In this document: one piece after another, positions 26,901-38,110 of the stretch
Layout of the letters: each line of letters begins with the position of its first letter
How positions within the stretch are numbered: position 1 is the first letter of the stretch
Assembly (NCBI RefSeq): GCF_041381155.1
Contig: NC_091140.1
Location: forward strand, 20,798,864 to 20,862,863
Source of the DNA: Argopecten irradians
Taxonomy: Eukaryota; Mollusca; Bivalvia; Pectinida; Pectinidae
Direction: 5' to 3'
DNA length: 64,000 bases
Notes under the pieces: model-generated
Database searches by the model: none
Seen by the model: only the letters and a program-made list of their open reading frames with translations
Told to the model about the DNA's origin: nothing
Program-made: the position numbers and the translations under genes

Positions 26901-29900
26901 TAGTAAACCGTTAATTATTGATGATGAAACAATTCCAACGTCTTTAAAGTGGCTCGGGGTTCTGTCTAAATTAACGTTACCGTAAGTCAGCTTATGTCTT
27001 TGGCGATTAATGTTCACGTACATGTACTTTAGATGCGAGCATGAGATAAGGGCGACAGTCGCACTGGTTTACAATATTTTCACTGTTGAACTTGTCAAAA
27101 CTGGATGTTACCGGGATCTAAATACATTTGGTCGATTTTATCAGGTTTCCGAATAATACATGTTTTAATTAACATATACATTACAAGAAAAATGTCATGC
27201 TAGTACGACGATATATGCAGGGATCCGAATTATAGAAGAAGCGGTTTTGGTAAATTAAACTGCAATACCAAGCAGATCATTCAAAGTTAAATTCATCAAT
27301 GTAATGTTTTCTTACCTCTACTGTTGATGAGGCCACTTTCAAATAACATAAACCCTGAGAAGCCTAGATCTGTTTTCTGCTTTTCAGACGAAATAAAACA
27401 TCGTTCGTCATCGAGACCAAAGGAGTATCTGGAATCAACATGTGTAAGGTATTGGTTGTTACATCACTTCTGGTTGGTAATACACAGCCAGTTAAATGTT
27501 GGTAGGTAAGCAGTTATCTTGTTGCTTTGTTGAAATTTATTAATAAAGTAATAATTATTTTATTGATACCCGAAATTCCTTGTTGGGTAATTTTAAGTCG
27601 CAGCATTTCAAATTTTTCAACTTGTGTACTTGTGATATATACCTGCGTAGATCCCAGTTAAAGAGATAAAGTAGTTCGACAGAGGAAAATGAATACCAGT
27701 CCTGAGTTAGCACCATAAACTCATTCTCAATTGGTTCGTGGTTGTCCTATTTAACAGAAATATACCTGTATTATAAATGATATTGTAATATGTGATGCTC
27801 TTTCATGCGTTCAGTTATAAACAAAAGTATAAACCTATTACATGTACTTGTGCGGAGGCTAAAAAATAGTAGCAAAACAGAACCAGGTACTTCAGAAAAG
27901 TAAGAATCACAACGATGCCCTATATACACTGACACCAGTCATACAAATCTAGGTCTAAGCGACATCCTCCATATAAATATAGGTCGCAGCGACATCTTCC
28001 ATACAAATATAGGTCGCAGCAACATCATCCATACAAATATAGGTCGCAGCGACATCATCCATACAAGTATTGGTCGCAGCGACATCTTCCATACAAATAT
28101 AGGTCGCAGCGACATCATCCATACAAATATTGGTCGCAGGGACATTCTCTATACAGATATCAGTGAAAGTGACATTTAATACAAATATAGGTTAACGAGC
28201 CATACTCCAAACAAATGTAGGTCTTGTTAAAAATTCAGTATACAACGACACTAGCCTTAACAAGCTACGTGAAATATTTTGTAATATCACAATCTCGAAT
28301 GAGAATATTATGACTTCTTTCTTAACAAACATCTGCATTGCCATCCGACATTTATTGCACTTTATCTTCATCGAGTGAAGGACAAAACAGTCTTCCTTAT
28401 TCCACTGTTGATTGAAAACTGAAAACAAGTGTAAGTCTTACCGTTTTGTTGGTCGGCCGAGGTAGTACAATAAGTGGTCCGGCGATACCCTCTGTCCTTT
28501 GGACTCCTAGATGGGAATGGTACCAGTGTGTGCCGGCTGGTTCAGCGATAAACCTGTATGGGAATAAGAACAACAGAGGGGTACTATACTAAAGAGGCCT
28601 ATAATGATTTAAGATCAACTGTCCGATACTTACTAGGCCTATAATGACTTATTGTTAGGATCAACTGTCAGATACTTACTAGGCCTATAATGACTTATTG
28701 TTAGGATCAACTGTCAGGGTACTGACAACACCTATAATGACTTAGGATCAACTGTCAGGGTACTAACTAGACCTATAATGACTTAGGATCAACTGTCAGG
28801 GTATCAACTAGGCTTATATTGACTTAATGTTAGGATAAACTGTCAGGGTACTTACTAGGCCTATAATGACTTAATGTTAGGATCAACTGTCAGGGTACTT
28901 ACTAGGACCTATAATGACTTAATGTTAGGATCAACTGTCAGGGTACTTTATAGGCCTATAATGACTTAGGATCAACTGTCAGGGTACTTACTAGGCCTAT
29001 AATGACTTAATGTTAGGATCAACTGTCAGGGTACTTACTAGACCTATAATGACTTAGGATCAACTGTCAGGGTACTTACTAGACCTATAATGACTTAAGG
29101 ATCATCTGTCAGGGTACTTACTAGGCCTATAATGACTTATTGTTAGGATCAACTGTCAGGGTACTTACTAGGCCTATAATGACTTATGTTAGGATCAACT
29201 GTCAGGGTACTTACTAGACCTATAATGACTTAGGATCAACTGTCAGGGTACTTACTAGGCCTATAATGACTTAATGTTAGGATCATCTGTCAGGGTACTT
29301 ACTAGGCCTATAATGACTTAGGATCAACTGTCAGGGTACTTACTAGACCTATAATGACTTAGGATCATCTGTCAGGGTACTTACTAGACCTATAATGAAC
29401 TTAATGTTAGGATCAACTGTCAGGGTACTTACTAGACCTATAATGACTTAATGTTAGGATCAACTGTCAGGTACTCACTAGACCTATAATGACTTAATGT
29501 TAGGATCAACTGTCAGGGTACTTACTAGGCCTATAATGACTTAATGTTAGGATCAACTGTCAGGGTACTTACTAGGCCTATAATGACTTAATGTTAGGAT
29601 CAACTGTCAGGGTACTTACTAGGCTATAATGACTTAATGTTAGGATCAACTGTCAGGGTACTATAGGCCTATAATGACTTATGTTAGGATCAACTGTCAG
29701 GGTACTTACTAGACCTATAATGACTTAGGATCAACTGTCAGGGTACTTACTAGGCCTATAATGACTTAATGTTAGGATCAACTGTCAGGGTACTTACTAG
29801 GCATATAATGACTTAGGATCAACTGTCAGGGTACTTACTAGACCTATAATGACTTAGGATCAACTGTCAGGGTACTTACTAGACCTATAATGACTTATTG

Positions 29901-32900
29901 TTAGGATCAACTGTCAGGGTACTTACTAGGCCTATAATGACTTAATGTTAGGATCATCTGTCAGGGTACTTACTAGACCTATAATGACTTAATGTTAGGA
30001 TCAACTGTCAGGGTACTTACTAGACCTATAATGACTTAGGATCATCTGTCAGGGTACTTACTAGGCCTATAATGACTTATTGTTAGGATCATCTGTCAGG
30101 GTACTTACTAGACCTATAATGACTTAGGATCATCTGTCAGGGTACTTACTAGGCCTATAATGACTTATGTTAGGATCATCTGTCAGGGTACTCACTAGAC
30201 CTATAATGACTTAATGTTAGGATCAACTGTCAGAGTACTCACTAGACCTATAATGACTTAATGTTAGGATCAACTGTTAGAGTACTCACTAGACCTATAA
30301 TGACTTATTGTTAGGATCAACTGTCAGGGTACTTACTAGGCTTATAATGACTTATTGTTAGGATCAACTGTCAGGGTACTCACTAGACCTATAATGACTT
30401 ATTGTTAGGATCAACTGTCAGGGTACTTACTAGGCCTATAATGACTTAATGTTAGGATCAACTGTCAGGGTACTTACTAGACCTATAATGACTGTTAGGA
30501 TCAACTGTCAGAGTACTCACTAGACCTATAATGACTTATTGTTAGGATCAACTGTCAGGGTACTTACTAGGCCTATAATGACTTATTGTTACATGTTATA
30601 CTGACCTGATGTTAGTTCTTCAATTATCAATTGAAACCTACTAATTTTGATGAATAAAGTTGTACAATCAATCACAGCTATGAAAAAAACATGTATGGGG
30701 CTTTATAAGCATTAGTAATGATAAGTACACAGAAATTAGACACTATAAGCTATCTTGTAATGCTCAAAATGTGAGTGACTTTCAATGATAAATAACATCT
30801 TCGTAAGGGAAAGGTTACATGTCATATAGCCTTACCTGTATACAAATGATTGTCCAGGGCTTATCGGACACTGACCTACCATGTCCACCCCGTCCATCCA
30901 CGGCGTCCCTCTCTGATACTGTCCGTGCCAGTGAATGGTCACTCCTTCATTCAACAGCTCGTTTTTAACGCGGACAACAACCTAAACGGTAATAAAAGGT
31001 CATTTATAGAATAATATTAATGAAATGAAAATAATTTAGAGTTAATTATTTAAATTAATGAAATATTACATATAAAATTATATTGTTATGAAATCAACAT
31101 GTATGCAAATGAAAGCATCAGTTAACTTTCCCTCGAATCTCTTTCCTTTTCTTACAATATGTATAGTGATTCCGGATTTAATCCTGAGTTTAGCATCTAT
31201 GGTCATACAAGTATTTTTGCATTTAAAACCAACTTTCATTTTATACAGTAGAATTGTATGTACCCGATAATATATATCTTAAAAGAGTTATTTGTAAAGA
31301 AAATATCTATTTGATTTGGTAGAAGGTCCTTTTTATATATCTCATTTACTTTTACATATATGTAGGGATGCAAAAATAGCACTGACGTGTAGTCTGCATC
31401 CACGATATCTTACAAATAAAAATGGTTAACATATAAATTTAAATGAACATAATAGGTATAGAAACATCATTGTAGTTATAACTATAATTGTTATATACAC
31501 TTTATACATAAGAGACGTTTATCTCTGTTTAGCTGAATCGTCTTCAAAACACTGAATTTTGCTATAAAACAATGTGCTGATATGCGTACCTTGGCAAATC
31601 AATTACAATGGTTCTATCAGCTCTAAGGTATACCACAAAAACTGATGACCGTGAGAAAGCTTAAATAGGATACTCATATACTCCTACAAATTCCATATAC
31701 CTTCATTGAGTTAAAAGTGTCATGTCACTTTTTGACTGAAAAGTGTCATGACAGATTTTTTTTTATTAAACAAATATTTGCCCGACACTTTTTATTCGAA
31801 AAGTGTCGTGACATTTTTTTTATAAGAAATAATGGCAGGCCACTCTCGGCCATCGTACTAACATATGTGTGTTTCCTCCTGTATTATGTTAGCAGTCAGC
31901 TTTCACCTTATAAACCTGTTACCTGTTGTCCCTCGTACACAACTACAGGAGGACCTGGAAACTGCCCATTGATGACGTAGATCATTTTATGTCGACCTTC
32001 GGCAGTTATCGTTCTTTGGATCTCTACAAAGCAATTACAAATTATGTATTTTAATATGTTTTACCTTACGTGATATACAGTGCGTTTTATTTGTTAAAAG
32101 GTTCTAGTTAAAAATAAAAACAAACAAATAGTATTTTACCCGTCAAACATTAGATCTCTATGCCTTTCAGAACTTGACAAGAAGTAGTTTAAATATCTAA
32201 AGTTTTTTGGACTATGTGATCTCTTGAATGAAGGACAAGATCATACCTATTAACTTGGTAGCCCTTTATTTAAGCATTCGACAGACCCAATATTAGGCCT
32301 CTAGACTTTCCAGATCTTAACAAGAAATTTTGTGTAAACTCTAGGCTTTTTGCCCCTGTGAACTTGAGTGCAGATCAAGGTTATTACAGTATTCAAATTA
32401 ACGAACTTGATACCTCTTTACCACAGCATACTATAAATGCAGTATTAGGACTCTACGCCTATCATAACTTCACAAGAATTCATTTCAAGATCTTAGATTT
32501 TTTTTGCTTCTGTGACCTTGAATGTAGGTCAAGATCATCCATATTAATCAACTTGACAGCCCTTTAAATCACCATGATACATGCCCATTAAGAGGTCTCT
32601 AGGCCTTCCACAACATGTGACGAAATATGCAATGATTTATTGAAAAAATGCTTTTTTCATCCTTAATTCCGAGTTGACGTTTCAAAGAAAAATTAAAAAG
32701 TGTTACTTTTTTTGTTCTACGTTTACCTCTACATAACATATCCAAAAATTAAAGAAATTCGTTTAATCGTCAACGAGAAACTAACATAAGTTTGAAACCG
32801 GAAGTGACCAAAATAAAATGTTGCTGTCACACCTTCAACACATGCTTTGCAAGATGGTGTCACGTACATAGGAGTATTTTGGAGATCCTTTGTATACAAA

Positions 32901-35900
32901 TTTGGATATGAAATGAAAAAGTCATTTTCAAATTTCATTCATAGGTAAAATTTCCTCAAAACGAAAACAATCTTCACATTATGAAGATACTTCTCTTCAA
33001 AACATATCTTTCAAAAATTTCCTATTATTGTACAGGGTGTTTTAGAAAACATGTCCCAGCTTAAAACTGTTATACCTACTTTGTGAAAAATCATAATTAC
33101 ACGAAATAAGACATCATGAAAAGGATACGATATCACTATTTGTTGGAATACAAAAATTTACAGCTAGGGTTTCATAATAAAACATCATGACGTCATTAAT
33201 GACATTAATAAAAAAAACCAATATACTAGTCTTTTTACCAAGGTACATTCGATCATATGGAAACTGTGAAAACTGCGTCAGAGATGACTTTCAGTAGGGA
33301 CTTTCGATTCTTCTTCTTTTTTCGCTATATATCACTATTAAAGCTTTAATAGACATTCCTGGAAATGGTTGACTAATGTACGTCCAGATGACGTTCCTCA
33401 TAAACCTAACGTCGATTCCAAAAACTTCTGAAATAGCCTTCATGTCTGAATTTAAAACTTGACCTTTTTGGGTTTGGGTTTAAAAACAATAAAGTCGTGA
33501 CATGTTTTTCTGAAACACCATGTATTATTCAAAACAAAATTAGAAAAAAACATTACAAGATGGTCCGGCAGGAAAAGCGTTTCGGTTGCTATGACAACAA
33601 CCGCCACATCATTATAGTTGTGACCTGGCACGTACTCGTACTTATGTGACTCTTGTTAATAGAACTTTGAATCAAACAAACTAAGGCGATGACAATCCCA
33701 AAGTAACTTATATCAACTTATTTTCATTTTTTATATCACAATGAAGAGATTTAATTTCTCGATTTAAACTCAAGTTGTTCTGATATCTAACGATGTTTTA
33801 CGCATTTTGGCGGTAATTGATTTACGCGAGCTCAAATCGTCCTCGAATTATGCGAAAAAAGTTTATGTTTGGTATTCAATTTAGCAATAATAGAAATCAG
33901 CTGACTTAATTCGGTTCACGTATATTTTACGTCATATGAACAACTATAAATACCGTAAAATGTGTACTTGTGGTAGATGTTCATGATTGTGCTATGTCAT
34001 ATTGCGCTTAGATAAAAACTAACTATATGTTTAGATAAAAACTTAGTATGTACTTGTACCTTGATAAAGGCATTATCCTTTATCACTTTACATCCATTAG
34101 CCAATAGATGTCACCGCTAAAGATTTTTTAATGTATTGCTTTTGTGTTGTCTAATTTAAATTCTCATTTCGTTCGACTTATGGTTCTAATGTATTCAATT
34201 CTAACTAGATATAAAATCACATGCAAAGAATAATAAATATCAATTTCTACCTTTGCCGGCGAACATTTGAAACGTTTATCTATAGGGTAAACATTATTCT
34301 TTTTTAATTTTTATCATTTCAAGCAGAGCTGGTTATCATACAGATTGTCAAGTGTGTGAACAATATAAAAGTTAGATGCATAAAAGATTGACTAGTTTTA
34401 ATGTTGCAACATTTATATGACCGCACTGGCATAGCAACGTCATATCCGTATTGTGTTTGACTATCCGTTTCCTTACACTGGGCAAACCCAAATGTACACC
34501 CGAGAAGCTGATGGTTTTAATGATCCCTAAATACAGACAAAGGGGTCAAAAGGTCAAAAACATGCACTCAACGAAATTTGTGCTGAAAATATCATACATT
34601 TTTATTTATGATGAATTGACTTGCAGTTATGTTTTTTTAAACTTATTTTTTAAATGGCAGTATACAATACGATAAGACTCTCATATGTAGATATGAAGGA
34701 TATGAATATTCTACCATCGGCATCACAAAATGTTGTAAGACCCTAGACAAGCTATGTTTCATAACAATTTGTAACTCTCGGGTAGAATAATCGATATATC
34801 CTATCTCCCATACTTCACAGGAATACCCCGTGGTTGCTAGGGGAAAGATATATCTATCTTACACAGGGGCTCACACGCGCTAGACAATAACATGACATCA
34901 TCTATACATGCGGTGTAGCCTCGGCATGCATTGTCGATGACGGCATCAATTTTGACGCATGACGACGTTCCTGTGATAATGACGCGATAAAAAGCGATGA
35001 AAAAAACAAGATTTTCAAATAAGTATGGGAGAAAAAGAATCCAACATTGGTATGGCAAGTGGACATGGTTATCTCAACCCTCGTGAAAGATATTGGCCGT
35101 CAACCCTCGGCAAGCCTCGGGTTGACAAGCCGACATCTTTCACTCGGGTTGCGATATCCCTGTCCACTTGACAGACCCATGTAAGATTCTATTAATCCTT
35201 CATATCTACATATGAGTCTTATCGTACTTTGGTGAGCCGTCTTTGAACTATGAAGGTTTTTAGAAGGCCATTATAACAAAACCTTAATAACTTTGCAATA
35301 TAATCGTTATACAAAAATACACAAAGGTTAACATTCAAAGGTCATATTTTAAGGAAGAATTAAGTATTCTCTATATATCGAAAGTAACATTTCTAAGTTT
35401 AATGATAATTCTCTCCGTTTTGATGTTCTTATATCCATCACATTTTGCGTAGTATTTATTTTTAATACTCTGAACCATTGTTATAGTTTGTCATGCTATG
35501 AACTTCTTATTGGTGATTTTGATTTCTGGACCAGACATGAACTTGGCGAAAATGGTTTCATAGATATTTGGGAAGCACTTATATAGCAATATATGATTAG
35601 ATATCATTCATGATAAACGAAAAGTGATATTACTTCTCTATTATGACATGGTGTCTGTTAGATATTGATTTAGCGCATTTCACTTATTAAATATCACAAG
35701 ATTATATTTGTATGTGTTGCAAGCACTTTATTCTGATTTTATTTCTTAAGGCGTACACAGCTGATTTGCATTGTAACGGTGGTAAAACATTTGCACTCGT
35801 GAGCTTATTTAGTTACAAACGGCACTCGCAAACGCTCATGTCTTTTGAAACTTTTAAAACATAACTGACTCGTGTGGAATAAAATCCATAACTAACAACC

Positions 35901-36781
35901 AATCGTGGTATAATATTAACCTTTCTAACATACTAATGTGAAATATGTGTATAGGTCACATTATCAAGTAATGCAGTGATTCGTTAAATAATTGGTTACA
36001 ATATTTAACTCCCATTTTTTTTTTTTTTTTTTTTTTTTTGCGTGGAGAAAAAAATGGGAAAAATTGCAGCAAAGGCACAATACTACGAGAATAAACCCAA
36101 GTAACGAGTGATTTCAGCACAATCCCAACAGTTGATAATAAAACGACGCTGCAATAACAACATCATGACGTAAAGATAACGGTGAATATATATCACGCCC
36201 CGTCAATTTATCTTTATATTGCAGATAATACAGTATGATAAACATAATTCAGAAACAATAATTTCCGATCAAGCGAACAGGCAAAGAGAAATATTGATCA
36301 TTTACTCCCTTGAGAGCGAGACATACATGAAGAAACTCTCTACCCTTGGGGTAAGCTTCTTAAGCTATCAGCCACTCGGCAAGCCTCGTGTTTCACAATA
36401 TGCGAATTTAACCAAATGGGTTGATATTTCCCTCTCAAGAGGTTGAACTACTGTAATATTGTTAAATCACATTATCTTTATTTGTCTCCTCTTCGTGAGT
36501 TTTGCGTATGGCCTACCTTCTTGCGTTGCCTCCTCATACTCATCACAACCTAGGCGTATGAAGAGCGAGCCATTGGTGTAGATTAGAGGATGTGGCTGAA
36601 CAATATCATCCTTGTCAAACACTATCATCGTCTGGGAGTGTCTAATGGTCCAGTCGAACTCGCACACCTCTTCGTCTGGACTACAACTTGGAATAACATT
36701 ATGGTCGAAAGCCAACTGTCCTAACGCGCAAGTCGCAATGGCAACCAACAGGACTATAGTGTTTTGTAGACAGAAAGGCAT
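16824..36781 (-). CDS. Laccase-like multicopper oxidase B, membrane-anchored, 15 exons
   Basis: Paralog of genes A and C with the same exon phases. Exons 5'->3': 36517-36781, 31923-32023, 30836-30981, 28442-28553, 27643-27746, 27316-27428, 26562-26704, 23585-23725, 21386-21513, 20496-20635, 19799-19860, 19140-19275, 18234-18533, 17492-17653, 16824-17182. Joined length is 2412 nt (803 residues), one open frame, all introns GT-AG. Seen: signal peptide about 1-21; HWHG at 139-142; HWYHSH at 180-185; HPIHIHGH at 543-550; HCHIEIH at 636-642 with axial Met at 647; membrane span about 732-753; cytoplasmic tail with YNTI (774-777) and YLTF (797-800). All copper ligands are kept. It is closer to A than to C: the last copper exon is the same length (162 nt) and the tail ending is shared. 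Its introns 3, 4 and 7 are swollen by minisatellites, making it about 20 kb long. Enzyme class is firm; substrate is not. Confidence 0.92.
17492..18533 (-). CDS. Gene B exons 13-14: copper motifs L3 and L4
   Basis: Exon 13 (18234-18533) encodes [17 protein letters not shown], and exon 14 (17492-17653) encodes [17 protein letters not shown]. The axial residue is Met. Both have GT donors (GTAAGA and GTATGC). A run of 33 C lies in the intron between them. Confidence 0.9.
17920..17952. repeat. Run of 33 C in gene B intron 13
   Basis: Uninterrupted C homopolymer on the plus strand (G on the transcribed-product strand). Such a tract could form G-quadruplexes in the gene B transcript and is prone to length error. 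Confidence 0.9.
20935..21305 (-). mobile_element. SINE-like element, family 2 (gene B intron 9)
   Basis: Read on the minus strand, the head near 21300 has a tRNA-like B-box stretch (GGGTTCTGTCCTCTGGCCGA). The body includes GGGTGGGGTGTGTTGCTTGG, and the 3' end is ATGACCCTGGCTGTTGATAG, then GACGTTAAAA and a CAAA-type simple tail. No coding capacity. A fragment of the same body lies at 56900-57032. The last 40 bp are shared with the family 1 elements at 21935 and 45880. Confidence 0.65.
21598..21754. mobile_element. MITE family 1, copy 2 (gene B intron 8)
   Basis: Inverted ends TTTGCATATTACAGAGTAAC and, on the other strand, TTTGTATATTACAGAGTTAT. The interior shares GGCATTCATTGTGA and TTGTGAGCG with copy 1. 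Non-coding. Confidence 0.7.
21935..22115 (-). mobile_element. SINE-like element, family 1, copy 1 (gene B intron 8)
   Basis: On the minus strand it reads CCCTCCACCTCTGGGTCGCG, then AGTTCGAATCCCATACGAGG, which includes a good RNA polymerase III B-box (GTTCGAATCCC). Next comes a body with GTACTGACCGATGGGCGGTG, and a 3' end with CCTTAAATGACCCTGGCTGT and GATAGGACGT. A typical tRNA-derived SINE layout. Confidence 0.7.
23183..23546. mobile_element. MITE family 2 (gene B intron 8)
   Basis: A 364-bp non-coding element with terminal inverted repeats AGATGCTCCACCGCCGACA and, on the other strand, AGATGCACCGCCGCCGACA. Each end is bordered by TTAA, which would fit a TTAA target duplication. It sits 39 bp from gene B exon 8, inside intron 8. 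Confidence 0.75.
23752..26304. repeat. 35-bp minisatellite in gene B intron 7, about 70 units
   Basis: Unit ACTTGTGGTCACTAGATTTA followed by TACACATAAACTGTG. Most units differ only at one base (GACTT or GGCTT). The region around 24340-25650 holds many small indels and rearranged units, while both sides are very regular. The array begins within about 30 bp of the exon 8 acceptor. Open frames across it come from the repeat and are not genes. Confidence 0.95.
27925..28215. repeat. 30-bp minisatellite in gene B intron 4
   Basis: About nine units of GCGACATCATCCATACAAAT followed by ATAGGTCGCA, decaying towards the right end. Non-coding. Confidence 0.9.
28442..30981 (-). CDS. Gene B exons 3-4: copper motifs L1 and L2, split by a 2-kb minisatellite
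   Basis: Exon 3 (30836-30981) encodes [20 protein letters not shown], and exon 4 (28442-28553) encodes [16 protein letters not shown]. Both are typical laccase copper segments. The intron between them is almost entirely a tandem array. Confidence 0.9.
28594..30592. repeat. 41/47-bp minisatellite in gene B intron 3, about 45 units
   Basis: Unit GTACTTACTAGGCCTATAAT then GACTTAATGTTAGGATCAAC and TGTCAGG (47 bp). A 41-bp version lacks six bases (AATGTT or ATTGTT). Both versions are mixed through the array. On the transcribed-product strand every full unit contains CTAGTAAGTACC, which resembles a splice donor. Confidence 0.95.
32145..32625. repeat. Diverged copies of the 145-bp unit
   Basis: Three degenerate units carrying CTTGAATGAAGGACAAGATC, TGAACTTGAGTGCAGATCAA and GTGACCTTGAATGTAGGTCA, with the AACTTGGTAGCCCTTTATTT and TCTCTAGGCCTTCC parts also recognisable. 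They are much older than the array at 15130-16474. Confidence 0.75.
34669..35225. mobile_element. Fold-back element with terminal inverted repeats and nested hairpins
   Basis: Outer ends are inverted: ACGATAAGACTCTCATATGT then AGATATGAAGGAT on the left, and the same sequence (lacking one TC) on the other strand at 35194-35225. Inside, 35056-35170 forms a long hairpin with arms beginning CAAGTGGACA and centre CCCTCGGCAAGCCTCGGG. A second, smaller pair (ATTCTACC with GGTAGAAT) lies near the left end. No open frame of note. Relatives lie at 14501-14620, 36290-36450 and 48420-48815. Confidence 0.75.
36290..36450. repeat. Fold-back family, degenerate copy
   Basis: Contains CACTCGGCAAGCCTCGTGTT and flanking CCTTGAGAG / CTCTCAAG inverted segments like the hairpin of the element at 34669-35225. 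It lies just downstream of gene B exon 1, in intron 1. Confidence 0.5.
36517..36781 (-). CDS. Gene B exon 1: start and signal peptide
   Basis: It starts at an ATG with A at -3 and encodes [21 protein letters not shown], split here as a short basic-free start followed by a hydrophobic core and a likely cleavage after the Ala-Leu-Gly end. The mature part keeps the pattern FDHxVxPSC seen in A, and the acidic Cys-containing region CEFDW. It ends in phase 1 at GTAGGC. Confidence 0.85.
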
Positions 36782-37159
36782 GCTTTCATTCAGGGTACTA
36801 GTTATTCCTCTATACCTCTATCCCCTGTCGCTACACTGTGGCTAATCGGGTCCTGTGCGCTGGGTAGTCAAAAATTGCCTAACGATGTGTAAAGCGGAAC
36901 AGTTTTGTCCTCGAAAAGTAAACAGGTAGTAGGCTAGATAGCGCGCAAAAATGTATCGTGAATACCTCATTATCCGTGTTATAGTTATGGTATTAACTTA
37001 GGTAACAAACAGGTTGATGAACAAATAGTTAAGCTGGTGTTATTAGTTGTTATACAAAATTCTGTCTTTGCTATAGCCTAAATATTGATTCTAGGTACAT
37101 GTATATCAAATGATAAGCCGTATCATACTAACATGGACAAATAGACAAATCTCTTCATT

Positions 37160-37316
37160 ACTCTGTCTTTATATACGCAAAGTGATCTCTCCCTACGGTA
37201 TTCTTTGTGACGTAATTATTTGTTTTACTTCATTTGAAAATATAACGTTGCGCTCACAAACACATGACATCAAAATTAATAACTACCCGCAAAGTCATAT
37301 AACTCAGTAATATACA
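37160..37316. mobile_element. MITE family 1, copy 3
   Basis: The right end, read on the minus strand, is TTTGTATATTACTGAGTTAT. The interior shares ACGTTGCGCTCACAAACACA with the reverse of copy 1. The left end is decayed. Confidence 0.6.
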
Positions 37317-37629
37317 AAAATGAAGTTTGCAAAATGACATTAATGATAATTGATTCTTTAATACATAAAACATGCAAGTAATACAAGGAGAATTTTATCA
37401 AAACACCTGAAAATGTACTACCGTATCTCTTCCTTACGCTCACGTACGTTTCTCTTTGGTTTTAAATAGTTCACAGTGTTGTAGCATTCTACATCATCAG
37501 AAGAAAAAGGTGATTACAAATACATGAATATAAACATTAGAAAGATCGAAAGGAAATGTTCACGAAACACCATGCTATACACAATGCAATAAGTAATGTA
37601 TGTTTCTCTCCAGTGAAATGGTTACTTTT

Positions 37630-38110
37630 TCCAGAAACATGTATTAAAGAGATTAGCAACTCCGATTTTGACGATCTGCAAATGTACCTCTGTATGTGCA
37701 GAAGGGTTTTTAGATATACTCAATACCGGAGAATAAATTTGATATGTCACAAAAGTTCAGTAATTTCCAGGTGGTTTGAGTCCGAATTTGGAAAAAAAAG
37801 ATAATAATTTAACTTATATACATTTACTAATAAAACAAAATGAACTTCCGGTTTTCGAAAGACCAGGTAAAATAGGTCATTTTCATACTTTCAAAAATCA
37901 TATCAAATCATATTGATCGGAACAATTGGTCATACCAAACCTCGATATAATGTTTTAATTTTGTATTGAAAGATCATGCTTAAAAGAATACTTAAAAGTA
38001 GTTAGCCAAGGGGAAATAAACTGGATTTCACTCTGCCTGTCAACATCAGCGAAGAAGGAGTATCCAATCTCAATGTTCATATATGTTTCTGCTTTTTCTG
38101 AGTAAGACAT
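37630..38110. repeat. Dispersed repeat, copy 2
   Basis: Partner of the repeat at 11410-11760, in the same orientation and with the same order of conserved segments, including GTTAGCCAAGG and the end TATCCAATCTC / TATATGTTTCTGCT. Confidence 0.65.

Larger units (their letters stand above)
32024..36516 (-). other. Gene B intron 1 (4.5 kb)
   Basis: Contains diverged copies of the 145-bp unit (32145-32625), a 557-bp fold-back element (34669-35225), a T homopolymer at about 36015-36041 and a small hairpin at about 36290-36450. No domain-bearing open frame on either strand. Confidence 0.7.

Noticed and set aside
23752..30592. CRISPR-like arrays because of regular short repeats
   Set aside because: The units follow each other directly with no unique spacers, and the setting is animal introns. 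These are minisatellites.
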